Positions 8,782 through 15,127 of a stretch of DNA of 41,996 nt are shown piece after piece; the stretch's first letter is position 1, and every line of letters starts with the position of its first letter. Origin of the DNA: Chloroflexota bacterium. GTDB taxonomy: Bacteria; Chloroflexota; Limnocylindria; Limnocylindrales; CSP1-4. The translations under genes were made by a program, and so were the position numbers. The notes beneath the pieces were generated by a model. It saw only the letters and a list, made by a program, of their open reading frames with translations, searched no databases and was not told where the DNA came from. The stretch is taken from assembly GCA_003152995.1 (NCBI GenBank), contig PMBR01000087.1:1-41996 (forward strand). The letters run 5' to 3'.

Positions 8782-9138
8782 ATGGCGATCGAACATGTTC
8801 TAGCCGTCATCCCCGTAGCCGACTTTGACGCCGCCCACGCCTGGTATGAACTCCTCTTTGGCCGCCCCGCCGACAACCTGCCGATGGTTGGCCTCCTCGT
8901 CGAGTGGCGATTGACCGAGACTGGGTGGGTCCAGATCACCCGAGATGCGGAGCGCGCGGGTTCAGCCCTGCTGAACTTCGCCGTCGACGACCTGGATCGC
9001 CACGTCGCCGAGATCTCCCAGCGTGGCCTGGCCCCGGGCGCAATCGAGACGGTGAGCAAAGGCGTTCAGCTATCGGCGATTCGCGATCCCGACGGCAACA
9101 CGATCACCTTCATCGGCCACTTTCGTATCGACTACTAG
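8782..9138 (+). CDS. VOC-family (glyoxalase-like) protein
   Basis: This 118-residue single-module VOC fold protein has the N-terminal V-I-P-V-A-D-F-D-A-A-x-x-W-Y-E-x-L-F-G-R-P signature. It ends with D-P-D-G-N-T-I-T-F-I-G, the usual last strand. Such modules dimerise to bind metal and a small ligand (glyoxalase, bleomycin or fosfomycin resistance, dioxygenases); the ligand is not readable here. The ATG at 8782 fits the family start and has a weak GAGG 8 bases upstream; an in-frame ATG at 8728 is possible. It is the only gene of the short tRNA-flanked cassette, which suggests horizontal carriage. Confidence 0.8.
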   Translation: MAIEHVLAVIPVADFDAAHAWYELLFGRPADNLPMVGLLVEWRLTETGWVQITRDAERAGSALLNFAVDDLDRHVAEISQRGLAPGAIETVSKGVQLSAIRDPDGNTITFIGHFRIDY

Positions 9139-9249
9139 TCGAACCCCCCATTTCCATAGACCGGGCCACGCAGCCGCCGAAGCCCCTCGCCGGTCTCGCT
9201 GCGCTCGCGCCGAAACGGCTGAGTGTCGCGCCAAGCGCGAAATGGGGTT

Positions 9250-9358
9250 TGGAGCGGGAGACGGGTCTCGAACCCGCGACATTCAGCTTGGAAGGCTGAC
9301 GCCAAGGCATCGGCTTCGCTTCGCTCAGCCGATGCTCTACCGACTGAGCTACTCTCGC
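9250..9358 (-). pseudogene. tRNA-Gly(TCC) interrupted by a 33-base hairpin
   Basis: Read leftward, this copy has both halves of the tRNA-Gly at 12533-12608. The anticodon arm, T arm and CCA end are identical. The 5' half differs by one base (GCGAGAG for GCGGGAG), which breaks an acceptor pair. Thirty-three bases (9301-9333) are inserted between the D stem and the anticodon stem. The insert forms a 9-bp perfect stem (9307-9315 with 9327-9335) with an 11-base loop. The position fits no known bacterial tRNA intron, so the copy is judged non-functional. It also acts as attachment repeat 2. Confidence 0.8.
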
Positions 9359-9369
9359 TCGAACTTGCG

Positions 9370-9383
9370 CAGTTATCGTGTCG
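9370..9383 (+). repeat. 14-base motif near attachment repeat 2
   Basis: This is the second copy of CAGTTATCGTGTCG (first at 8686-8699), placed just beyond the interrupted tRNA-Gly copy. A nearby inverted repeat AGCTGC/GCAGCT (9415-9431) adds structure to what may be the integrase-binding end of the larger cassette. Confidence 0.35.
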
Positions 9384-9473
9384 CTGTCGCCCTTCAGGCC
9401 AGCAGCCAGAGCGTAGCTGCGAGTGGCAGCTGTTGCAAGTCGGGGGCTCTCGCTCGGCAGCCGTCCATCGGGC

Positions 9474-9479
9474 TAGACT
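9474..9479 (+). promoter_or_regulatory. TAGACT -10 box, leaderless promoter of the Imm8-like gene
   Basis: TAGACT ends exactly 6 bases before the ATG, so transcription should start at the start codon itself. No ribosome site is present. The same GCTAGACT-N6-ATG arrangement precedes the leftward gene starting at 11295. Confidence 0.55.
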
Positions 9480-9485
9480 GCCCAC

Positions 9486-9965
9486 ATGTCAGATGAAGCG
9501 GCGCGGCTGGTCCTGCAGAGCATCTTGGCGTACGGGATCTCGGATCGCTTCATTGGAGCAACCCGCGACTTTGCGCCGGACGACAAGACGCGCTTTGCCG
9601 TGCGCCTCCAAGTCTTCGTCGGCGAGACGCAGGACGGGGCACCGGACTCCTTCGACGTGACGGTCTGTAGCCCGACTTGGCTTGTCGACAACTTCGGCCA
9701 CTTCACCGGCAACAGTCCCGCCAACAGTGACGTGGTCGTAGGACACGGTGTATGGCTCCAGGAGTTTTGGAACGCCGACGAGATCCAGAAGACGCTAGAG
9801 ACACTGGTCCGGTCCGCAGTTGCCCCGGACTGGCCAGACCTGGCGAACTGGCTCGGACGCTATGTGCCCTGGGAGTACAGCTACAAATACGACCGGGACC
9901 ATGGAGTTGTGGTCGACATCGAGACTGTCTATCCGCAGTTCCGTCGGAACAACGCGGGCGATTGA
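9486..9965 (+). CDS. Imm8-like immunity protein
   Basis: This is a 159-residue soluble protein. Its middle reads S-F-D-V-T-V-C-S-P-T-W-L, followed by G-H-G-V-W-L-Q-E-F. A C-terminal helix has W-P-D-L-A-N-W-L-G-R-Y, followed by W-E-Y-x-Y. This order (sF.v.vcsP.WL, a hydrophobic strand, then W...la..L.ry..WEy) is that of immunity protein family Imm8, which protects cells from polymorphic toxins of neighbours. No toxin gene lies beside it, so it would be an orphan immunity gene picked up by the element. The start has no ribosome site but a -10 box 6 bases upstream. The gene converges with its neighbour, whose stop is 1 base away. Confidence 0.65.
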   Translation: MSDEAARLVLQSILAYGISDRFIGATRDFAPDDKTRFAVRLQVFVGETQDGAPDSFDVTVCSPTWLVDNFGHFTGNSPANSDVVVGHGVWLQEFWNADEIQKTLETLVRSAVAPDWPDLANWLGRYVPWEYSYKYDRDHGVVVDIETVYPQFRRNNAGD

Positions 9966-9966
9966 G

Positions 9967-10332
9967 TCACGGCTGGTTCCCTGCGCCTCGCTTGCGGCTT
10001 GCTGTTGTCTTCCTAGGAGCTGCCGTCTGCGCTGCCGCCTCCTCCTCAGCTCGCCTCGCTTTGTAGGCTTCAATCTGCCTCTTGCGGCGCGGCTCCTCCA
10101 TGACGTCCCGGATGGTCTTGATCTCTCCAGTAAGGTCGTGCAGGTCGTCCTGCAGGGCCGAGATCACATCGAACATCTGTCGGTCGGCTAACGCCTCTCC
10201 GCCATGCAGGCCTTTTCTGTAGTCAGCGAGCGGATACGTCGCTTCCTCGTGGCGCTTCCGGGTCCGACCGAACACTCCCCCTCTGTCTTGCCACTGCCAC
10301 TTGATGCTGACGACAACGTTCCTGTCCGCCAT
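9967..10332 (-). CDS. Unknown protein of the tRNA-Gly element (121 aa)
   Basis: I do not recognise this protein. The N-terminal third is strand-rich and polar (V-V-V-S-I-K-W-Q-W near residues 5-14). The middle (about 52-72) is a helix with Q-D-D-L-H-D-L-T-G-E-I. A strongly basic helix (R-R-K-R-Q-I-E-A-Y-K-A-R-R-A-E-E-E) and a Lys/Arg/Ala tail follow, which could bind nucleic acid or form a coiled coil. There is no signal peptide or membrane segment. The ATG has no good ribosome site. It lies in the same leftward direction as the integrase, 186 bases beyond the preceding gene, and converges with the Imm8-like gene. Confidence 0.6.
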   Translation of the reverse strand: MADRNVVVSIKWQWQDRGGVFGRTRKRHEEATYPLADYRKGLHGGEALADRQMFDVISALQDDLHDLTGEIKTIRDVMEEPRRKRQIEAYKARRAEEEAAAQTAAPRKTTASRKRGAGNQP

Positions 10333-10339
10333 CTCGGCT

Positions 10340-10504
10340 AGCGTCAGCGGCCAAACGCCAAGGTTGATTGCGGAGCTTCGTGCGTTGGCTCATCGATCAG
10401 ATCGTGGGGTCGCCGAGAACCTGGAAGCCTTGATCGAGTTCATCGAGGGTCAGGCGGCAACCATGAAGTACGGCCGCTTCTTCGTCGTGTTCCTGGGCGA
10501 ATAG
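10340..10504 (+). pseudogene. Possible C-terminal coding remnant
   Basis: A rightward frame ending at 10504 translates to a protein-like stretch (A-E-N-L-E-A-L-I-E-F-I-E-G-Q-A-A-T-M-K-Y-G-R-F). It has no plausible start and its 5' side runs into the leftward gene. The helix followed by M-K-Y-x-R-F faintly recalls the C-terminal part of some transposases. It may be a leftover of a disrupted gene, or chance. Confidence 0.2.
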
Positions 10505-10518
10505 ACACGAGCCGCAGG

Positions 10519-11295
10519 CTAGGTAAGGCCATCTCCCGCGTTGAGCGCGTCGCCTATCTGCCTGGCACCAAGGTCTACGATGACTTCCTCGCCATCGGTC
10601 TGGCCGCCCTCCGAGATAGCAAGACCGACGAGGGCCAGCGCGCCCGCACGGTGCCTGCTTGCCCGCTGCTCGGGGCTCTCCGGGTCGGCCATTGGCTCCT
10701 CGTCGCTTCGCTCCCACGCCTTGACGGCCTGATCAGCGAGCGTCTTCGGGATGCGGACTTTGACTCGGATCTCCTGTCCATTGAGAGACCGCCCGATGTC
10801 AGCAAGGACTCGCCCGTCGGCAGCCCACCGCTGGTACTGGCCGTCCGTGCCCGTAAGAACCGACTCCCGGTCCTCGTTCGGCTCGGCTGGGCGGTCCAGC
10901 GCCGAATGACGGTTGATGCCCACGCTGCCGTGCAGTGGATGCTCAGCCAGAACGCGCAGCCAAAGCTCCCGGGACTCATTGTCGGCGGAAGTAGCACTTC
11001 CCGTGCGAGCGTACGCATCCTCCCAGGCAGCGCGCCACGCGCGGTATGAGTCGTTCACGCGCACGATGTTCTCGAAGCCTTGCCCGTACCGCACGTCGGG
11101 CTTAGAGACGAAGTGGAACCCGAAGCTTTCGGCGGCTTCGTTGATGTCATCGATGACCATCTCGTCCCAATCGAGATAGACCGAAGCAGGACCCTCCACC
11201 CGAGGCGCGACGATTGCAGGGAACATCGCGACATGCTCCCCGATGCGAAATGGAGGGCCTGGAGGCGGCAGAGGTTCGTTCGGGTTGCTGGACAT
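10519..11295 (-). CDS. Unknown protein of the tRNA-Gly element (258 aa)
   Basis: I do not recognise this protein. Residues 1-20 are proline-rich. The region from about 25 to 100 has mixed strands and helices with several aromatic residues (Y-R-A-W-R-A-A-W-E-D-A-Y). The second half includes I-R-V-K-V-R-I-P-K-T-L-A-D-Q-A-V-K-A-W, which looks like a small alpha/beta unit. There is no signal peptide or membrane segment. No ribosome site precedes the ATG, but TAGACT ends 6 bases upstream, indicating leaderless expression independent of the integrase. It is 20 bases downstream of the 69-residue gene. Confidence 0.6.
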   Translation of the reverse strand: MSSNPNEPLPPPGPPFRIGEHVAMFPAIVAPRVEGPASVYLDWDEMVIDDINEAAESFGFHFVSKPDVRYGQGFENIVRVNDSYRAWRAAWEDAYARTGSATSADNESRELWLRVLAEHPLHGSVGINRHSALDRPAEPNEDRESVLTGTDGQYQRWAADGRVLADIGRSLNGQEIRVKVRIPKTLADQAVKAWERSDEEPMADPESPEQRASRHRAGALALVGLAISEGGQTDGEEVIVDLGARQIGDALNAGDGLT

Positions 11296-11301
11296 GGAGC
11301 G

Positions 11302-11307
11302 AGTCTA
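11302..11307 (-). promoter_or_regulatory. TAGACT -10 box, leaderless promoter of the 258-aa gene
   Basis: Read leftward, GCTAGACT is followed by six bases and then ATG (11295). Box, spacing and absence of a ribosome site are the same as for the Imm8-like gene at 9486. Confidence 0.55.
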
Positions 11308-11315
11308 GCGTCTGC

Positions 11316-11525
11316 TTACTTGTCACCGGAGCCATCGGAGCGTGCATCCAGTCGCACCGTCTCGCTCTTGCACCGGTCCAGCGGAAACGGATCACCCACG
11401 GCCGGGCCGCACACTCGACATGGCCAGACAGTCCCCGGTTGCTGCATCGCTGGCGGCAAGAGCGGGCAGATTTCCTCGGCCTCAGGCGTCGGTGGGTACA
11501 TGTTGTCTTCGTTGTCGTTGTCCAT
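11316..11525 (-). CDS. Small unknown protein after the integrase (69 aa)
   Basis: This is an acidic, proline-rich small protein. It begins M-D-N-D-N-E-D-N-M-Y and has a C-x-x-C pair (P-C-R-V-C-G) around residues 36-39, plus two further cysteines, so a small metal-binding knuckle is possible. The ATG lies 2 bases after the integrase stop, so translation probably continues from it. A tiny gene directly behind an integrase is a common place for a recombination directionality factor. Nothing in the sequence looks like a helix-turn-helix excisionase, so that role is only a guess. Confidence 0.45.
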   Translation of the reverse strand: MDNDNEDNMYPPTPEAEEICPLLPPAMQQPGTVWPCRVCGPAVGDPFPLDRCKSETVRLDARSDGSGDK

Positions 11526-11527
11526 GT

Positions 11528-12421
11528 CTAGAACCTGTCGCCAGGGCTAAGGCGCCGATGCGCTTCCCTGGCTCGCTGATCGGCCGCAGATGCTCCGTAT
11601 CGCGCCAGCATGCCCCGGCTACGCCAACCCGCAAGCCGCATCAGGTCGCCTTCCTGTCCGCCTTCGCTGAGCCAAAGATGAGCCATCGCGTGCCGGAACT
11701 GATGGCAGAAGACCTCGGGGACTCCCGCCTGCACGCCTCGCGTCTTGAGAGCCTGATACATCCCGTTGGCCGACATGGTGCCAGCCTTGCCGAGCCACAA
11801 CTCGGGACGATGGCCGAGCCGGTGCAGCGACCGTACGCGCAGGTATCGATCCAGAGCCTGAGCGGTCCTGCGACCGAAGGGCACGACTCGCGGTCTGCGG
11901 AACTTGCCAAGGACGACTGCAGTTCCATCCTCCAGGTCCACGTCCTCAACCTTGAGACCCGCCAACTCTGACCGTCGCATTCCTGTGTCGAGCAGCAGTC
12001 GAAGGATTGCCAGGTCCCGTCGCGCCAGGAAGCCCGCACCCTGGCAGGTCCGCAGCAGATCGCGAAGCTGGACAGGCGACAGGACAGCGGGCGGTTCCTC
12101 AGGGATGATCGGAGGGCGCATCTTCGCCATTGGGGACGACGGGACTTCGTCCTCCCCTACCGCCCATTTGAATAACTGCTGCAGGGCTCGGTACTGGACG
12201 GAGATAGTCGAGGCCTTGACGACGGCCAGCCGGTCAGCCGCGAACCCTTCAAGGTGCGACCGGCGGATTGCTCGAACCTCCGTCGGCAGCCCTTCGGAGT
12301 CCAGGTAACGGGCCAACCCTTCGACTGCGCATATGTACGTCTTGACTGTTGGCGCACTGCGGTTCGTGGCAAGCAGATGCCGTCTGAAGGACGGGGCAAG
12401 GGAGCGGATCGTAGGGTCCAT
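11528..12421 (-). CDS. Tyrosine-type site-specific integrase
   Basis: This 297-residue recombinase has an N-terminal SAM-like core-binding domain (about 10-95: helices with V-K-T-Y and L-Q-Q-L-F-K-W). Its catalytic domain has Arg149 (T-G-M-R-R-S-E-L), Lys173, His240-x-x-Arg243 (H-Q-F-R-H), Trp266 (L-A-G-W, where many have His) and the nucleophile Tyr275 (A-R-Y-G). All catalytic positions are present, so it is probably active. The ATG at 12421 has GGAG 7 bases upstream. The longer open frame to 12565 runs into the tRNA gene and is rejected. It stands 111 bases from the tRNA-Gly 3' end, its likely target. Confidence 0.92.
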   Translation of the reverse strand: MDPTIRSLAPSFRRHLLATNRSAPTVKTYICAVEGLARYLDSEGLPTEVRAIRRSHLEGFAADRLAVVKASTISVQYRALQQLFKWAVGEDEVPSSPMAKMRPPIIPEEPPAVLSPVQLRDLLRTCQGAGFLARRDLAILRLLLDTGMRRSELAGLKVEDVDLEDGTAVVLGKFRRPRVVPFGRRTAQALDRYLRVRSLHRLGHRPELWLGKAGTMSANGMYQALKTRGVQAGVPEVFCHQFRHAMAHLWLSEGGQEGDLMRLAGWRSRGMLARYGASAADQRAREAHRRLSPGDRF

Positions 12422-12532
12422 CGGGTCTCCAAGCGAGGCTGCGTGTTTTGCTCTCGCTGAGCCATCGAAGGGACCGACAGGACCGATTTCCACGGGAGGC
12501 TGCGTGTCGCTGCTCTCGTGAACTGCGAAGTT

Positions 12533-12608
12533 TGGAGCGGGAGACGGGTCTCGAACCCGCGACATTCAGCTTGGAAGGCTGACGCTCTACCGACTGAGCT
12601 ACTCCCGC
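12533..12608 (-). tRNA. tRNA-Gly (anticodon TCC)
   Basis: This is a complete 76-base cloverleaf with encoded CCA. The acceptor pairs are GCGGGAG/CTCCCGC and the D stem is GCTC/GAGC. The anticodon stem TCAGC/GCTGA holds loop CTTCCAA, and the T arm has TTCGAGA. It reads GGA, and also GGG by wobble. It is the reconstituted target of the integrative element on its 3' side; two further copies of its 3' end lie 3.3 and 3.9 kb downstream. Confidence 0.95.
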
Positions 12609-12946
12609 CCGGTTTCGTGCTCAAGGACAGCGTACAGCTGTCGAAGCCGGCGCTCCGGAATCCTTCATCGGACCCCTAGAGAGCCTAATTGTACTGATTT
12701 GAGCCCGTAACCCCCCATTCACAGCGCATAAGTGAACTTAGGCTCTGAAGAAGCGGGTCCAGCGGGCGGGGCCAGAGAGCCTAATTGGAATCGCAGCGGC
12801 CGCACGAAGAGAACGTACCTGCCGCCCGTCGCGGCGGTCTTGCAAGGCCGCGGCCCATGCGATTACGCGTTGAGTGCGCGGCGGGTGTCCGACATCGGAC
12901 GCCGTCGAGATAGTCCGCTCCTGGGACCCTGAAGACCGGCATGGCG
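12609..12946. other. Non-coding region upstream of tRNA-Gly
   Basis: No gene is supported. The stretch holds a 14-base direct repeat (12678-12691 and 12774-12787, containing GAGCCTAA). An inverted copy of its core lies between them (TTAGGCTC, near 12739-12746). A small dyad GACAG/CTGTC (12626-12642) lies just upstream of the tRNA 5' end. These could be promoter or recombination sites; no function is shown. Confidence 0.4.
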
Positions 12947-13147
12947 TCACTCGACGAGCCACCTGCCATCCCGCATCAGGTCGCGGCCATCGAGTTCGTT
13001 CGCCTCGCTCCAGGCCTGGAGTCGCTGGGGAGTAACGCGGAAGTACAGGTATGTGCCATGCCGCGTCAGGCCGCCTGCAGAGTCCGATGTCGTTACCGTC
13101 CGCGCCGCCCGCTTGATGACCGGGTCAGGCTTCGGGAAGAGCAGCAA
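12947..13147 (-). pseudogene. Pyridoxamine-5'-phosphate-oxidase-like remnant (C-terminus)
   Basis: About 60 codons encode Y-L-Y-F-R-V-T-P-Q-R-L-Q-A-W, then G-R-D-L-M-R-D-G-R-W-L. I recognise this as the last strand and tail of PPOX-class flavin-binding proteins, normally ~150 residues or more. No N-terminal flavin domain lies upstream; the frame runs into the end of the small gene at 13125-13361. The only starts are weak (TTG), so it is a truncated relic near the edge of the tRNA-Gly island. Confidence 0.55.
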
Positions 13148-13361
13148 AGGCCTTCTTTGTGTTCATGTACCACTTCATTCCCGATACGGGATGTCTCCAC
13201 CTGTCCTGCATGCTCTTCCGGGCGCTCTTGTGCGTCTCATCACCGGTTGCGACCATTTCTTTGAGATGGCTGTCTTGCGCCTTTATGACTTCATCAGCCG
13301 TATTCCCATGGAATGGGGCATCACACGGTCCACCCATTTGTTTGCATGTCATTGTTTTCAT
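13125..13361 (-). CDS. Small DUF1059-like protein
   Basis: This 78-residue soluble protein begins M-K-T-M-T-C-K-Q-M-G-G-P-C-D, then F-H-G-N-T-A-D-E. That is the start of a small conserved family close to DUF1059, with two cysteines that could bind metal. Helices with K-E-M and G-D-E-T-H-K follow, and the C-terminus is F-A-A-L-P-E-A. The function is unknown. The ATG at 13361 has AAGGAG 8 bases upstream, so it is preferred over the in-frame start 30 bases earlier. It is the last intact gene of a leftward run that begins with the AraC regulator. Confidence 0.75.
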   Translation of the reverse strand: MKTMTCKQMGGPCDAPFHGNTADEVIKAQDSHLKEMVATGDETHKSARKSMQDRWRHPVSGMKWYMNTKKAFAALPEA

Positions 13362-13407
13362 ATTCGTCTCCTTCTTTTGGTTCGGGGTCAAGTGGCGAGT
13401 TCGGCCC

Positions 13408-13884
13408 TCAAGCGGCCGCCTTCTTCACGAGCGCGGCGATCCTCGCCTCGTCGGCGGAGGTCAGCTCCGTCAGAGCGAAGGAGGTCGGCCACATAGCGCC
13501 TTCGTCGAGGTTCGCCTTGTCGCTGAAGCCGAACGTCGCGTACCTCGAGTTGAACTTCTGCGCGCTTTGGAAGAAGCAGACGACATTGCCGTCCCTGGCA
13601 TACGCGGGCATCCCGTACCAGGTCTTCGGCGAGAGGTCCGGCGCAGTCGCCTTGATGATTGCATGGAGCCGTTCGGCCATGACGCGATCCGATTCCGGCA
13701 TCTCGGCGATCTTCGCGAGCAAGTCGCTTTCGCCGTCCGCCTTTCCCGCACGCGGGCCGCGACGCCCGGCCGCCTTCAGCTCCTTGGCACGTTCCTTCAC
13801 CGCCGCTCGTTCGTCGGCCGTGAATCCCTCGGACGTCTTGTCGGTCACTGCGGTGCCCTTGGCGGACTTCTGCGAGCCATTCAT
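13408..13884 (-). CDS. DUF1801 family protein (YdhG-like)
   Basis: This 158-residue protein has a charged N-terminal tail (to about residue 50). A compact DUF1801 domain follows, with [20 protein letters not shown] and N-V-V-C-F-F-Q. The family includes the putative iron chaperone YdhG/Fra; the actual role in bacteria is unsettled. AGAGGA precedes the ATG. It sits 71 bases downstream of the VOC gene in the AraC-VOC-DUF1801-DUF1059 run, a combination often seen in soil bacteria, and is probably cotranscribed. Confidence 0.85.
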   Translation of the reverse strand: MNGSQKSAKGTAVTDKTSEGFTADERAAVKERAKELKAAGRRGPRAGKADGESDLLAKIAEMPESDRVMAERLHAIIKATAPDLSPKTWYGMPAYARDGNVVCFFQSAQKFNSRYATFGFSDKANLDEGAMWPTSFALTELTSADEARIAALVKKAAA

Positions 13885-13955
13885 TGCAGGTTTCCTCTCA
13901 CTTACGCTCTCCCCTCCGTCAACAACGTGCGGGGGAGCTACAAGCGGCGGACCGG

Positions 13956-14384
13956 TCAGGCCGTCGCGGCATGGGCGACCTTCGCCGGCTGGAGGATCCG
14001 GATGGCGTTGCCGAAGGGGTCGCGGATGCCCATATCGATGCCGTAGAAGTGCTCGGTGGGCTCCTGGGTGAAGTCGGCGACCCCGCGCGCCCTCAAGATC
14101 TCGTACAGACCCCGGACATCGTCTGTCTGGATGACGAGACCGCCCATGGCGCCTTTGGAGATCAACTCGCGGAGCTGCGCGGCGGTGGCTTCATCCTGCA
14201 CCGGCGGCCCCGGCTCCTGGAGAAAGATCTCGATGCCCGGGTCGCCGGGGGCCCGGACCGTAAGCCAGCGGAAGAGACCCTGATGGATGTCCTGCTCCTT
14301 CTCCAGCCCGAGCTTGTTGACGTAGAAGTCGAGAGCCTCCTCCTGGTTCAGGACCATGACGGAGGCGACGTTCAGCTTGATCAT
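13956..14384 (-). CDS. VOC-family (glyoxalase/dioxygenase-like) protein
   Basis: This 142-residue VOC protein has two beta-alpha-beta-beta-beta modules. The first begins [18 protein letters not shown]. The second has G-L-V-I-Q-T-D-D-V and ends [10 protein letters not shown]. The catalytic or metal ligand set cannot be settled by eye. The AGGAGA ribosome site is 9 bases before the ATG. It follows the AraC regulator by 44 bases and is probably its main controlled gene. Confidence 0.88.
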   Translation of the reverse strand: MIKLNVASVMVLNQEEALDFYVNKLGLEKEQDIHQGLFRWLTVRAPGDPGIEIFLQEPGPPVQDEATAAQLRELISKGAMGGLVIQTDDVRGLYEILRARGVADFTQEPTEHFYGIDMGIRDPFGNAIRILQPAKVAHAATA

Positions 14385-14428
14385 CGCTTGTCTTCTCCTG
14401 GCGAGGTCTGATGCGGATGACCCTCATG

Positions 14429-14899
14429 CTATGGAGAAGTCGCCGCCGGGGCTTCTCCAAAACTGCTCGATCGCAGGGCCGATCCCGCCGGCCGCACCGC
14501 CCCAGCCGCCGCCACGGGCCGCGTGGTCGCCTTCTGGAAACAGTGGGGCGCAGCCATTGGCCCATGCCCCACGCGGTAGTCCGACGGCGTCTCGCCGACG
14601 ATCTCCCGGAACGTGCGGCTGAAGGTTCCCAGGCTAGTGAAGCCGACGTCGAGGCAGATGTCGGTGACGCTTCGGTCGGTTTCGCGCAGTAGGAACATCG
14701 AGCGCTCCACTCGCCGCCGCTGCAGGTAGCGGTGCGGTGTCTCCCCGAAGACGGCGCGGAAGGTGCGGATGAAGTGCGCCTCGGAAACATAGGCCACGGC
14801 GGCCACGGCGCGGACGTCGAGCGGCTCCGCATAGGCGCGGTCCATGGCGTCGCGGGCGCGCAGTAGGCGCCGGTTCAGGTCCTCGACTTGTCGGCTCAC
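14429..14899 (-). CDS. AraC-family regulator (DNA-binding domain only)
   Basis: This 156-residue protein consists of an AraC double helix-turn-helix (about 10-110: A-A-V-A-Y-V-S-E-A-H-F-I-R-T-F, then D-V-G-F-T-S-L-G-T-F-S-R-T-F). A disordered Ala/Pro-rich tail follows. There is no N-terminal ligand-binding domain, as in small SoxS/MarA-like activators. The start is GTG with no ribosome site; TAGCGT ends exactly 6 bases upstream, so it is probably translated from a leaderless mRNA. It heads the leftward run of VOC, DUF1801 and DUF1059-like genes. Confidence 0.9.
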   Translation of the reverse strand: MSRQVEDLNRRLLRARDAMDRAYAEPLDVRAVAAVAYVSEAHFIRTFRAVFGETPHRYLQRRRVERSMFLLRETDRSVTDICLDVGFTSLGTFSRTFREIVGETPSDYRVGHGPMAAPHCFQKATTRPVAAAGAVRPAGSALRSSSFGEAPAATSP

Positions 14900-14905
14900 G
14901 GTTCA

Positions 14906-14911
14906 ACGCTA
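14906..14911 (-). promoter_or_regulatory. TAGCGT -10 box, leaderless promoter of the AraC gene
   Basis: Read leftward, TAGCGT is followed by six bases and then the GTG start at 14899. No ribosome site is present. This is the same arrangement as at 9474, 11302 and 16601. Confidence 0.45.
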
Positions 14912-15127
14912 CGCCATCGGGAGTGCATTCTCTACCCGACTCGCGGGCTGTTGCACTACCCGAAGCGCAGGCATTTGATCCCGCTGACGATGTCCTGCGA
15001 GCTCCGCCAGGCGCTAAGTGTCCAAGAGTATTGGCGCGGGACACGACCGACGCCGCCGCGAGCACCTGGGCCGAGCCAGCCGGCGACTCCTACAGTTCGC
15101 CCGACCACGAGGTTCGTGCTTCGCTTA

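Larger units (their letters stand above)
8586..9249. mobile_element. Short tRNA-Gly-flanked cassette carrying one VOC gene
   Basis: About 0.65 kb is bounded by tRNA-Gly 3'-end repeats at 8586-8632 and at 9250 onward, both in the same orientation. Its only gene is a small VOC protein; it has no integrase. It looks like a remnant, or a non-autonomous unit that depends on the integrase in the neighbouring cassette. Boundaries are inferred from the repeats alone. Confidence 0.55.
9250..12532 (-). mobile_element. tRNA-Gly-integrated mini-element with tyrosine integrase
   Basis: About 3.3 kb lies between the interrupted tRNA-Gly copy and the intact tRNA-Gly. It holds a tyrosine recombinase next to the tRNA 3' end, three leftward genes of unknown function and a rightward Imm8-like gene. 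The integrase position, the tRNA target and the repeated tRNA 3' end fit an integrative element whose insertion restores the target tRNA. There are no replication, conjugation or phage structural genes, so it is a minimal, satellite-like or decayed element. Confidence 0.75.

Noticed and set aside
8479-9310. Open frames with peptides such as [13 protein letters not shown] and, on the other strand, [12 protein letters not shown]
   Set aside because: They are translations of the tRNA-Gly 3' end repeats, a well-known source of false genes; the real VOC gene starts at 8782.
9301-9333. Self-splicing or processed tRNA intron
   Set aside because: Only 33 bases long, placed outside the anticodon loop, and the copy also carries an acceptor mismatch; an inserted hairpin in a pseudogene fits better.
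12422-12565. 48-codon N-terminal extension of the integrase
   Set aside because: It runs into the tRNA-Gly gene; the ATG at 12421 has a ribosome site and begins the conserved core-binding domain.
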